Of a stretch of DNA of 64,000 bases, positions 24,520 to 32,708 are shown piece after piece. The stretch is from Pseudomonas sp. RIT288 (GTDB taxonomy: Bacteria; Pseudomonadota; Gammaproteobacteria; Pseudomonadales; Pseudomonadaceae). Both the position numbers and the translations under genes were made by a program. The stretch lies in the NCBI RefSeq assembly GCF_000631985.1, contig NZ_JFYN01000002.1, forward strand, positions 62,001 to 126,000. Direction: 5' to 3'. Position 1 is the first letter of the stretch, and each line of letters starts with the position of its first letter. The notes under the pieces were generated by a model that did not search any database, was not told the DNA's origin, and saw only the letters and a list, made by a program, of their open reading frames with translations.

Positions 24520-26061
24520 TTACAACCCTTCAATAAACATCTCTTGAACTTGATCGGCACATTCAAACGCAGCCTCAATTGCTTTTTGATTCGCCCGCGT
24601 AATCTCCCCCAGCACGTCGCGTAGCGCATCCAGGCCGTCATCAAGACTACCTGCCTCCATCACACTTCTAAGCGCTTGCACATAGCACTCTTGCCCAGGA
24701 TACATATCGATACCGGCCCGCTCGGTCTGCCCGAACACGCGGTAAATCAACCGTCCCTGAATCATCATGTACGCTACTTGTAGTTCCAGGCTGCTCCACA
24801 ACTCGTCACTGCTTCGGAGCGCGAACACAGTCGCCAGGGTTTGTGCCAGCAGGTATTGCCCCAGCATCTCTGCACGGTCTGAGCTCTGATGCTCTTGTAG
24901 GCGAGCGCTCACCAGCAAGAATGTGGCGAAGCAGCAGTCAGTCAGTGCCGTAATGAGCTCTCGACCTTGTGGATTGTCCAGGCGCATACGGCTGACGGCA
25001 TCGTTGATGACATCGTCGTATATCGCAGACAGAACGTTGTCTAGCAGGTGAGGTAGCTGTGGTTCGCCCCCGCCAACCGAGCGCTGCTGCAGGTTGCCCA
25101 ACGCCACAACCAGCTCTTTGAGCATGTTGGTCATCACCAGCACTTCGTTCTCTGAAAGCTGATCGAAGTACTGGAAATCGTAGTCGTTGATGTAGAGATT
25201 CTTCGCCTCGCAGCGAATGCTGCGAATCTCGCTGATCGGGAATTGCTCGAGTTTGCGAAGTGTCCCCTTGGCCCACACTGCCTGAGCGGTCACCACCAAG
25301 AAGTCCTTGGCAGTCTGCAGGAAGGTTTTATCGACGATCATCAGGATGTCGTATGGCTTGATCTGCCCAGCCGATATCTCGATGACCTTCTCGACCTTGT
25401 ACACCTTGATCGAGGGTGCCACCTGGATCTGGTGGGACAACCTGTGTCGCTTGGCCACTGCATTGAGGATCTGCAGCTGATCTTGCTGATAGCTGCCTTC
25501 GAACGCGGGCTTGCGGATAGGCTCAGGCTCAGGTTGCGGTGGCCGAGGAGGAATAACAGCTGCAGGCGGGGCGCTGATAGGCTCTTCGCGTACAACTGGC
25601 GCCTGGCCGGCAGCAGGCTGCCCAATGGGCGCCTCGACTGCATGCCCCACCGGCTCGGCAGGTTCCTGCAACTGCTCCGCTAACTTCTCCAGCAGTTGCA
25701 GCAGAGCCTCGGGCTTCATGCTCGAACCGGCCATGCCGAACGCGCAGCCATTACCCAAGAACAGTTCAGAGCCTTTTGTGGCCCGACCCTGAGTCGTGGC
25801 TTTGAACTCTTCCCACGGCATATGAGTTTTAGCCGAGGTGGTAGTCCAGTCGTTTTTCCAGAACAGGCCATGTGAGGTAAACGCCAGGCCGTTCTTGGCC
25901 GAACCGAAAACCGTCGAATCAACGATGGCGAACACTTTCGCGGAAGAGGGCATGCCATACGACGCGGCGGCGTTATCGGCCTTCTTGCGTGGAATGTCTG
26001 GGGCAACGTAAAGACCTTCGGAATGGAAATTCTGCAAAACACCAAGTACTTTTTTTTCCAT
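24520..26061 (-). CDS. Cassette protein with two PH-like modules (513 aa, unknown function)
   Basis: I chose the ATG at 26,061; a GTG four codons upstream is possible. A first module (about 15-95) has VAPDIPRKKADNA, VDSTVFGSAKNGLAFT and MPWEEFK. A proline-rich linker (about 150-190) leads to a second, diverged copy with QVAPSIKVYK, VDKTFLQTAKDFLVVT and FPISEIRSI. The remaining 200 residues are helical. The modules resemble bacterial PH-like (YokE-type) domains and match the N-terminus of the protein at 27,784-29,460. No enzyme motif was seen. It lies 235 bp after the preceding gene of the same strand. Confidence 0.85.
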   Translation of the reverse strand: MEKKVLGVLQNFHSEGLYVAPDIPRKKADNAAASYGMPSSAKVFAIVDSTVFGSAKNGLAFTSHGLFWKNDWTTTSAKTHMPWEEFKATTQGRATKGSELFLGNGCAFGMAGSSMKPEALLQLLEKLAEQLQEPAEPVGHAVEAPIGQPAAGQAPVVREEPISAPPAAVIPPRPPQPEPEPIRKPAFEGSYQQDQLQILNAVAKRHRLSHQIQVAPSIKVYKVEKVIEISAGQIKPYDILMIVDKTFLQTAKDFLVVTAQAVWAKGTLRKLEQFPISEIRSIRCEAKNLYINDYDFQYFDQLSENEVLVMTNMLKELVVALGNLQQRSVGGGEPQLPHLLDNVLSAIYDDVINDAVSRMRLDNPQGRELITALTDCCFATFLLVSARLQEHQSSDRAEMLGQYLLAQTLATVFALRSSDELWSSLELQVAYMMIQGRLIYRVFGQTERAGIDMYPGQECYVQALRSVMEAGSLDDGLDALRDVLGEITRANQKAIEAAFECADQVQEMFIEGL

Positions 26062-26296
26062 GACTGCTCTCACTGGATCAACTGCGTTCGCATTCGTTGC
26101 GCACGGATTTCACTACGCGCCAGAGGGCAGGGCCGCGGGCGCGAATTTGATAACTATCAGAGTTCTGAGTTGTGGCTGTATGGCTTTGCTTCCGTCTGCT
26201 AGCGGCGCATTGGGTGGCCTGCGATAAGGCGGCCGTACGGGCGGTAGTCCGGCGGTCTCTCCTTCATATCTGCCAAGCTTTAAATCTTTGAATCTG
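26062..26296. other. Intergenic gap in the element C operon
   Basis: This 235-bp gap separates the last cassette gene from the two upstream ones. A 63-codon minus frame within it shows no family signature. It may hold an internal promoter, but none is distinct. Confidence 0.35.
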
Positions 26297-27787
26297 TCAC
26301 GCACTCGCCACTAGCCGCTCGTACTCAGCGTCCAGGTAGGTATCGACGGCCTTGATGTCGAGCCTTCCGTCCTGGTACCAGGAGTTGAGTTCCTTGAGTG
26401 CCAGTGTGCCGAAGCGCGCCCAGGCAATGAGGTTTGAGCGCAACATGAACTGGATCATGTCGCCGCCCGAGCGAATCGCCGCATCGGCGCCATCTACCAC
26501 GCAGAGGGTGCCGTGTGCCATTAGCAGCATCCGCTGAAGTTCGGGATTAGTGGCCGATGGAATGCACTCAGCCCATTCCTTCTCGTGATAGAAGCGCTGC
26601 TTCACGACCCACATCACTCGGGTCAACATTTCGCTAAGCATCACCGGAATAGCCATTGCCAGGCCGTGACGCAGGTCGTAGCCCTTTTCGAACACCTGGA
26701 CGGCGATCGTGGCGAAGGTTTGCCGATGCTGTCCAAACTCGCCGAGGTTGATGAACTGCAGTAGCGAGTAAAAAGGAATCGGAATACCCGACCCTCGCGT
26801 TTTTGCGCCAGAGGAGCCGGCCACATCCGAGAACAGGTGCCCCAGCCAATTCATGCAGCCGCAGAACAGCTTAGCCACCAGGTTCGAGCCCTTGAGCTCG
26901 AACGTTTCGGTATCGACACTGATGATTCGGCCGCCATCGACGAAATGTGCGCTACTGGTGAACTGATCCAGTATCGAAAAGAACAACCCGACTAGGTCCG
27001 GCGAATGCGCCAGGCTCTTGATGTGGTGGTTGCGCGTGCTCATCTTGAATAGGCCGCCGACATCGCCGCCGTGACGATGGTCGTAGTTGACCTTGTACTT
27101 CCTTTCCAGGAAACCAATGGCGCTGGTTACCGGGTCACTGCCTTTGTTAGGGCCTTGCCAGCCGTTCCAGGCAGCGAACCTCCGCACCGCGTTATCGGTC
27201 ATCTCGTCAGTAAAGTGGGTGAGTGCTCCCTGACCTGGGAGGCCGACGAACAGAACGTCCACCAGGCCGCCGATCAGGCCGCAGGTGCCGGCGATCATGT
27301 AGTCGTATTTGTCGCACTGGGCGCCCTTGTACGAGAACTCATCGCGGATGCGTCTTTCCAGCGCAATACGTTGGCTTGCGCTCATCAGGTCGCGGAACGG
27401 ATCGTGGCCAAACTCGATCCGCCGTCGCTGGGCATAGGAAGCGACCTGGTCGAGATAGCCACTCCAGTCGCTCTTGCCTTTCATGTCGATGAAGTCGAGG
27501 TTTGGCAGCGGCGTGCCGACGCTCACGATGTTTTCTTGTACGGCATAACTACTCTCGACAAGCAGCGCATCGTCGTCATCCACCTCGAAAATCACTTGGT
27601 TCCCTTCGACCAGTGTTTCAGCTTCGAGCATCAACAGTTCGAGATGCTGGCGGCTCTGTGCCTGCGTGACCTGCAGGCTTTGCAGTGCACCATTGACCAG
27701 TCCTACGTGGTTTAGCGCGGTGTTCAACTGGTGCTTTTGCACCAGCATCGCCTGGGCCTGTTCAGTCGACGCATTCTTAATGCTCAT
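26297..27787 (-). CDS. Cassette protein of 496 aa, unknown family, probable membrane association
   Basis: I do not recognise the family. Visible features are a helical N-terminus, a hydrophobic stretch IAGTCGLIGGLVDVLFVGL (about 195-213) and a histidine-rich block (NYDHRHGGDVGG, then STRNHHIKSLAHSPDL). Later come FELKGSNLVAKLFCGCMNW and a long helical C-terminus. The His/Asp pattern could bind metal, but no known nuclease or hydrolase motif is complete. The ATG overlaps the upstream gene's stop (ATGA), so the two proteins are translationally coupled and probably act together. Confidence 0.85.
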   Translation of the reverse strand: MSIKNASTEQAQAMLVQKHQLNTALNHVGLVNGALQSLQVTQAQSRQHLELLMLEAETLVEGNQVIFEVDDDDALLVESSYAVQENIVSVGTPLPNLDFIDMKGKSDWSGYLDQVASYAQRRRIEFGHDPFRDLMSASQRIALERRIRDEFSYKGAQCDKYDYMIAGTCGLIGGLVDVLFVGLPGQGALTHFTDEMTDNAVRRFAAWNGWQGPNKGSDPVTSAIGFLERKYKVNYDHRHGGDVGGLFKMSTRNHHIKSLAHSPDLVGLFFSILDQFTSSAHFVDGGRIISVDTETFELKGSNLVAKLFCGCMNWLGHLFSDVAGSSGAKTRGSGIPIPFYSLLQFINLGEFGQHRQTFATIAVQVFEKGYDLRHGLAMAIPVMLSEMLTRVMWVVKQRFYHEKEWAECIPSATNPELQRMLLMAHGTLCVVDGADAAIRSGGDMIQFMLRSNLIAWARFGTLALKELNSWYQDGRLDIKAVDTYLDAEYERLVASA

Positions 27788-29460
27788 GAGAACAGACCGA
27801 GCAGCTTGCCCTTAGCCTTGTCTGCCATGTCGGCGGCGCCGCCGACAAGTACATCGCTGACGTTGAAATAACCGACCGCTTCAAAGGCTCGGGCAAGGTT
27901 CTCCAGCGCCTTCGGCGAAACGCCTGGTTTGATTGCGAGCTTGAGCGTCTCGAACTGCTGGCCGTCCTTCTCCTGGGAGAATGAACGTTCTTCGTAGAAC
28001 GACCTGATGAAGTCGAACAGCTCTGCCTTAGTAGGCTCCTTGGTGAGCGTCTTGAGCTTGGCGTCGTCGAGGAAACGAGCGCAGCGCAGTTTGGTCGCGC
28101 TGCTCTGGGTCGCTTCGCACTTGTTGGTCAGCACGGTACCGGCGCCGGTCATCTGCCCCATCATGGAGGTAAGGCGCTGGATCATCTGGCCTTGCTCGCC
28201 ATGCTCGGCCAGGGCCTGGCTCAGCCGATCGGTAATGTGGTTGAGGTCCTGCATCAGCAGCGAAATGGTCGCCTGGGTCTGCTTGATGACCTCGACCAGC
28301 ATCAGCTCGCGTCGCTTCGAGCGCGTGAGCTCGTCCGCGCCCGTCAGTTTGCGCACGCCTGCGTAGGCGCCCACACCGAGCAGCACGGCGACACCGATCC
28401 CCGTGGTCATGCCCGACAGGCCGAGTATGCCGCCCATGCCCAGCGTGGCGAGGCCGGACGTCAGCCCGGCCGCAGACATGCCTACCACCGAACCCGAGAG
28501 ATACACTGCGGCCAGTGGGGTGCCGACAGCCGCGGCCTTCGCCGAAAGCAGCTTCAGCGCGCTGACAATTTGGTCATCGGTGACATCGTCCTTCAGCATG
28601 CTGTGGTCGTTACGGATGGCCGCGACGGCGAGGTCGATCTCGTCATCGTCGACCTGCAAGAGCGCACGGTTTCTTTGTAGGAAGCCAAAGGTCTCCAGCG
28701 AGCCGCCGCCGGTGGAGAAGTGCAGGTTGATCAAGTCTTTGGTCAGAGAAATGTGCAGCGGCCTAATCTGCCCCCGTGGGCAATGGCTGTCTAGCTCCGC
28801 AAGCAGTGCATCGAGCGCTGCCGCCTGGTTGAAACCGGTCATGTAGGCGCGCACAGTGAAGCGCGACTCGGGTTCCAGGTCCAGCCGCGTCATCAACAGC
28901 AAGATCTCCGCGAACTCTTTTTCATCGATGACCGAGTCGTTGTCGTAGGCCATGTTCACGATGACTTTGAGGTAAGCCACTTTGACTGCTTCTTCCATCT
29001 CCTCGAGAGGGATGAGCTGTTTTTCGTCCTGGAACTCGGTGAAGTTTTCGATAACGCCCTGCAGCACGGATGCGAGTGCTGCGTAGTCGCAATCACTCAG
29101 GTCCTTGATGACCAGTTGGCTATTATCCTTACGCTCGAAGATCAGGATGTGCTCGAGCTTGTCCATGCTTCCGGTGTGCACCTGGGTGTACTTGGCGCTG
29201 CGGATATCTTCGTAGGGGAAGTGGATCGGGTCGGCGAATCCGGAGCGGTAGATCACTTGCTCGCCAGTGAACAGCAGACCGTCCTTGCCAGTACCGAACA
29301 GGGTGTTGTCGAACAATGCCACGACGTTTCCTGGCAGCCCGTTGTATGCGAAGGCCTTAAGTGCGTTGTTCAGCTTTTTTTCATCGATCCCCGGAGCAAC
29401 GGAAACATTCTTGGAAGAGATAGAGCGGAGGTTTTCGCGAAGATAGGCGCTAACACTCAT
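27784..29460 (-). CDS. Cassette protein with PH-like, TerB-like and glycine-zipper segments (558 aa)
   Basis: An N-terminal PH-like module (about 18-92) has VAPGIDEKKLNNAL, FDNTLFGTGKDGLLFT and FPYEDIRSAKY. A TerB-like helical segment follows (about 160-225; VIVNMAYDNDSVIDEKEF). Next are glycine-zipper hydrophobic segments (about 317-368; GLATLGMGGILGLSGMTTG) and a helical region. The C-terminus (about 512-540, KPGVSPKALENLARAF) looks like a degenerate repeat of the module's start. This suggests a membrane-inserting effector or sensor. The start is the ATG at 29,460, with AAAAGGACC upstream. It is coupled to the next gene. Confidence 0.85.
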   Translation of the reverse strand: MSVSAYLRENLRSISSKNVSVAPGIDEKKLNNALKAFAYNGLPGNVVALFDNTLFGTGKDGLLFTGEQVIYRSGFADPIHFPYEDIRSAKYTQVHTGSMDKLEHILIFERKDNSQLVIKDLSDCDYAALASVLQGVIENFTEFQDEKQLIPLEEMEEAVKVAYLKVIVNMAYDNDSVIDEKEFAEILLLMTRLDLEPESRFTVRAYMTGFNQAAALDALLAELDSHCPRGQIRPLHISLTKDLINLHFSTGGGSLETFGFLQRNRALLQVDDDEIDLAVAAIRNDHSMLKDDVTDDQIVSALKLLSAKAAAVGTPLAAVYLSGSVVGMSAAGLTSGLATLGMGGILGLSGMTTGIGVAVLLGVGAYAGVRKLTGADELTRSKRRELMLVEVIKQTQATISLLMQDLNHITDRLSQALAEHGEQGQMIQRLTSMMGQMTGAGTVLTNKCEATQSSATKLRCARFLDDAKLKTLTKEPTKAELFDFIRSFYEERSFSQEKDGQQFETLKLAIKPGVSPKALENLARAFEAVGYFNVSDVLVGGAADMADKAKGKLLGLFS

Positions 29461-29560
29461 GGAAGGTCCTTTTCTAGGTTAAGCGAGTCGCGACATGCTA
29501 ACTCGGATGGTGGCGCAATGCCATTTTGACTTTAGGCGATAGCGGCTACACACAAGCAGT

Positions 29561-29680
29561 TCATGACTGAGCCTTTTCGCGTGCCGAAAGGGCGCGTTTT
29601 AACTCCGAATATTCGCGGTGCAACTCGTAGCCCTTCTTGATCACCACCACGAGCCCAATGGTTGCCAGGAGATTTTTCAT
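29561..29680 (-). CDS. 39-residue single-span membrane protein
   Basis: The ATG at 29,680 follows a strong AAAGGAA ribosome site at 8 bp. The peptide MKNLLATIGLVVVIKKGYEL has one short hydrophobic span, then a charged helical tail. It is the first gene after the operator at 29,796-29,818 and lies 100 bp upstream of the 558-residue gene in the same direction, so it is probably part of the cassette operon. Confidence 0.6.
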   Translation of the reverse strand: MKNLLATIGLVVVIKKGYELHREYSELKRALSAREKAQS

Positions 29681-29795
29681 GGTGCGTTCCTTTCGGGTAA
29701 TTTGACTTTTTGGGTCTGGCGCAGCGACCTGAGTCGATGAGGTCAACCGTGTCAGATAGGGGCAAGATATGTAGGATTTCAGGGTGTATCTAGAG

Positions 29796-29818
29796 TGTTT
29801 ACATGCACAGGTAAACAA
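29796..29818 (-). promoter_or_regulatory. Operator candidate 2 for the WYL regulator
   Basis: Perfect 7-bp arms TGTTTAC (29,796-29,802) and GTAAACA (29,811-29,817) flank an 8-nt centre. Read on the minus strand, it matches the sequence at 30,973-30,996 upstream of the WYL gene at 19 of 23 positions. It lies upstream of the 39-residue membrane-protein gene and the three large cassette genes, so it should control that operon. Confidence 0.65.
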
Positions 29819-30079
29819 TCCATGCAGGTTCGGGGGGCGAAGTCATGGATGAACACCTGGCATAGTTGGAAAGGGGCTTGCAGTTCGAGAGGAGGACGTT
29901 CGAATCCGGGGCTCGGATGGATGGGCGCTTGGGCCCTGGGCCACTGCAAGTGAAGCTTTTGCAAGTGAATCAATGGGCGTTGAAGTGCACGCACATCCCA
30001 AGCACCTTGGGTGTGTCACAAACTTTACATATGTCTGCACACTGGCCACGATTCAACGCCATCTCTCCTGTAACAGGGC

Positions 30080-30952
30080 TTATACATAGAGCCAAGGGGT
30101 CAACGCCTCCAGGTTCTTCACCACGATCTGTTGTGCCGGGGCCTTGGGCTCAAGCTTTTTCGGATCGATCTGGTAGCGCTGCAGTACGTAACCCACGAGC
30201 GCACACCGCGTCGGGATGACCAGTTCGCCATCGTCCATACCGAAGTCGACTTCGATGATCGCCTTCTGGTCAGGTTTCAGCCGCGAATCCGGCTCGATTA
30301 TCACATCGATGAGGGTGTTCCATTCCTCGTCATCGCCGATCAGGTTCTCGCTCGTTCGCTCGAACTCCGGCTCCCCACGGAATCTGCTCAACACGAAATC
30401 CCGATACTTGCGGTTCTTCTCGCAGTAGGCCCGTACATGCCAGCGCATGCCTGTGTAGATCAAGGTATGCGGCGAGATCAGTCGCGTCTCCGGTACTGGG
30501 TTGGCTAACGACACGTATTCAATGGCAATCACCTCGCCATTGCGGCATGCCTTGAGCAGTGGCCTCAGTACCTCTGGGCGTATTGTGCGGTTCGGCACCT
30601 CCAGCACCTTGGTGTGTGCATAGGCGAGTGCCAGCCCCTCCACATGCGGTGCCCGCGAGTGGGTCTGGTTCAACAGTTGCAGATAGGCATTGGCACTGTC
30701 GTCGATGAACAGCGGCTTGAAGTGCTTGCTCGGCACATAGCCCTTCAGTTGTTTGTCATATGTAAGATTCTTAGGCGCATGCTCGGTGATGTAGGTGTTG
30801 ATATCCTTGGATGCTTGCTGGCGACTGATGCCGAAGCTCTGCATCAGATGGCCCGTGGTCAGGCGGCCCTCCCACCAGGCCACGGTCTCGATCAAGCGAT
30901 AGCGAAGTGCCAGGTCCCAGCGAACCTGATTGATCTGCTGAGTGCGTTTCAT
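30080..30952 (-). CDS. WYL-domain transcriptional regulator (CapW/BrxR-like architecture)
   Basis: The 290-residue protein has an N-terminal winged helix-turn-helix (RLTTGHLMQSFGISRQQASKDI), a central WYL domain (about 125-200, EVIAIEYVSLANPV, RWHVRAYCEKNRKYRDFVLSRF) and a C-terminal WCX-like extension. The same layout is found in CapW and BrxR, repressors of CBASS and BREX defence loci, where the WYL domain senses a ligand. It sits between the minus-strand cassette and a divergent small membrane-protein gene, with a matching operator on each side. Autoregulation is likely. Confidence 0.88.
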   Translation of the reverse strand: MKRTQQINQVRWDLALRYRLIETVAWWEGRLTTGHLMQSFGISRQQASKDINTYITEHAPKNLTYDKQLKGYVPSKHFKPLFIDDSANAYLQLLNQTHSRAPHVEGLALAYAHTKVLEVPNRTIRPEVLRPLLKACRNGEVIAIEYVSLANPVPETRLISPHTLIYTGMRWHVRAYCEKNRKYRDFVLSRFRGEPEFERTSENLIGDDEEWNTLIDVIIEPDSRLKPDQKAIIEVDFGMDDGELVIPTRCALVGYVLQRYQIDPKKLEPKAPAQQIVVKNLEALTPWLYV

Positions 30953-30972
30953 GGGCCGTCCATGTGCGTGAT

Positions 30973-30996
30973 TTGTTTACCTGTACAAGTCTACAA
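30973..30996 (-). promoter_or_regulatory. Operator candidate 1 for the WYL regulator
   Basis: TTGTTTAC, an 8-nt centre CTGTACAA, and GTCTACAA form an imperfect inverted repeat, 21 bp before the WYL gene start and 74 bp before the divergent gene at 31,070. It matches the operator at 29,796-29,818 in arms, spacing and most of the centre. It could control both divergent genes. Confidence 0.62.
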
Positions 30997-31069
30997 TCTA
31001 TACGTGTAAAAAAACATTACATATCCTTTGGCTGTCTTTGGAACAAATGACCTAGCGAAAGGATTGAGC

Positions 31070-31327
31070 ATGACTAAGACGGATGTGATTTCGACAGCGG
31101 CGCTGGTGATGATGGTGGCGATTGCTGTGCTGCTGTTGGCCCACTACTTGAAACTGCAGAAGGTGTGGACGGTGGTCGTCAATTGCCGTGCGAGCCTGCG
31201 TTGGGCGCGGATTCATGAGACAGAGAACAAGGAGCTACGTTCGGCGCTTCGAGCGGAGAGGGAGCACGTAGATCAGTTGCTGAGGAAGGTGGCTCTACAG
31301 AATGCGGTAGAGCCGGAGGGCAAATGA
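31070..31327 (+). CDS. 85-residue membrane protein with coiled-coil tail
   Basis: The start is the ATG at 31,070 with AAAGGA 7 bp upstream. One membrane span (TAALVMMVAIAVLLLAHYL, about 8-26) is followed by a charged heptad-like helix (ETENKELRSALRAEREHVDQ). The family is not recognised. It is divergent from the WYL regulator gene across an operator and is the outermost cargo gene of element C. Confidence 0.65.
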   Translation: MTKTDVISTAALVMMVAIAVLLLAHYLKLQKVWTVVVNCRASLRWARIHETENKELRSALRAEREHVDQLLRKVALQNAVEPEGK

Positions 31328-31374
31328 CCGCGGTGTGTGGGAACAACAAAGGGTGACATTTCTAGAAGGGAACT

Positions 31375-31554
31375 GTTGGACCTCAGGCTGGGGGCATCCT
31401 TTTCAAACCATCCAAAGTATGCCCTCAGATGTGCCCCCAATGTAGCCATCCAACGGTAGTGAATGGAGCTCCATGGTTTGTCGAAAGGCAAAAATGATCA
31501 GATAAATAGCCTGCCCGACGACGCCTAAAGACTCTCAGGATCGCCAAAAAACAT
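31375..31554. other. Right attachment site (attR) at the LysR 3' end
   Basis: The left arm (GGGGGCAT and TGCCCTCAGATGTGCCCCCA, 31,388-31,442) and core (31,522-31,554) match the internal sites at 21,380 and 23,929. Right of the core the sequence becomes the coding body of the LysR gene, and no right arm is present. This is the chromosome junction expected when an element integrates into a gene's 3' end and supplies a new terminus (GDPESL and stop). Confidence 0.74.
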
Positions 31555-32439
31555 CTGAATCCGCGACCGCAACCAACGCTCCCCCGGATCGTTGTCCTGC
31601 GACCCGCGCCAAGCCATATGCAGCTCAAACGTACGCGTCGGCAGCGGCGGATCTTCCGCGCGCACGCCGCCGGCAGCGGTCAGCGCATCAGCGGTGTAGT
31701 CCGGCACGGTCGCAACAATGTCAGTGCCCGCGAGCAACGTGCTCAAACCATTGAACTGCGGCACGGCCAGTACCACGTGGCGCTTGCGCCCGAGTTTCTC
31801 CAGCTCTTCATCGATGAAGCCACTGAGGTCGCCGGCGAACGACACGAGCGCATGCGGACGTGCGCAATAGTCATCCAGGCTCAGCGGCCCCGGCACGGTG
31901 TCGGCGCGTAGCAGTTTCGGCTGGCTGCGCCGCAGCACCTTGCGCTTGGCGTTGGCCGGCAGGTCGGTGGTGTAGCTGACGCCGATGGAGATTTCGCCGG
32001 AGGCCAGCAGGCCCGGCATCAATATGTAGTTGACTCGGCGCACGACGAGGACGATGCCCGGTGCTTCGGCGCGCAGGCGCTTCAGCAGCATCGGCAGCAG
32101 GGCGAATTCGACGTCGTCGGACAGGCCGATGCGAAACACCGAGGTGCTGGTGGCAGGGTCGAATTCCGCCGCGCGGCTGACAGCCGTTGAAATCGAGTCG
32201 AGCGCCGGGGAGAGCAGGGCGAAGATTTCCACCGCGCGGGCGGACGGTTCCATGCTGCGTCCGGTGCGCACGAACAACGGGTCATCGAACAGGCTGCGCA
32301 GGCGCGAGAGCGCCGCACTGATCGCCGGCTGGCCGAGAAACAGCTTCTCCGCGGCACGGGTCACACTGCGTTCGTGCATCAATGTTTCGAATACGATCAA
32401 CAGGTTCAGGTCGACACGACGCAGGTCATTACGATTCAT
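31525..32439 (-). CDS. LysR-family transcriptional regulator, integration target
   Basis: The 304-residue protein has the LysR helix-turn-helix (residues 8-65, VDLNLLIVFETLMHERSVTR, then GQPAISAALSRLRSLF) and an effector-binding domain. I placed the start at the ATG at 32,439 because the family begins with this block; the open frame extends further without support. It is divergent from the oxidoreductase gene at 32,709, which it may regulate. The last residues, from about FFGDPESL, come from the integrated element. The presumed original ending is now at 310-354. Confidence 0.92.
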   Translation of the reverse strand: MNRNDLRRVDLNLLIVFETLMHERSVTRAAEKLFLGQPAISAALSRLRSLFDDPLFVRTGRSMEPSARAVEIFALLSPALDSISTAVSRAAEFDPATSTSVFRIGLSDDVEFALLPMLLKRLRAEAPGIVLVVRRVNYILMPGLLASGEISIGVSYTTDLPANAKRKVLRRSQPKLLRADTVPGPLSLDDYCARPHALVSFAGDLSGFIDEELEKLGRKRHVVLAVPQFNGLSTLLAGTDIVATVPDYTADALTAAGGVRAEDPPLPTRTFELHMAWRGSQDNDPGERWLRSRIQMFFGDPESL

Positions 32440-32708
32440 CTGGAGTCCTGGCAGAGTCATCAAGCTTGACGAGAGCGACCATATGAGAACAATGGCCGGC
32501 ATGAATATTACGGGGAAAGGCTGGTACTCTGCACCGCTAAATTCAGCTCTACCGGGCCGGTTGCGGCATTTTTTCATCGATTTTGCCAATGCCGTTCATA
32601 CTGCGGAATCAATGACAGGCATGTCGACTATTAATAGCCACTGATAGTCTTGGGTCAAAAGCCCAGATAGAGTTCAGGGCATTAGAGGTTACTTTGACGA
32701 GGTTTGCG

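Larger units (their letters stand above)
24090..31540. mobile_element. Integrated element C carrying the WYL-controlled cassette
   Basis: This 7.4-kb segment lies between the site at 23,929-24,176 and the LysR-proximal site at 31,375-31,554. It holds three large minus-strand genes, two small membrane-protein genes and a WYL-domain regulator, with two copies of a shared operator. No integrase, transposase or conjugation gene was recognised. A compact cargo with its own repressor on an integrative element is typical of defence islands. Confidence 0.58.

Noticed and set aside
29890..29925. tRNA-like T-loop (gttcgaatcc) in element C
   Set aside because: No acceptor stem, D-arm or anticodon arm can be drawn around it.
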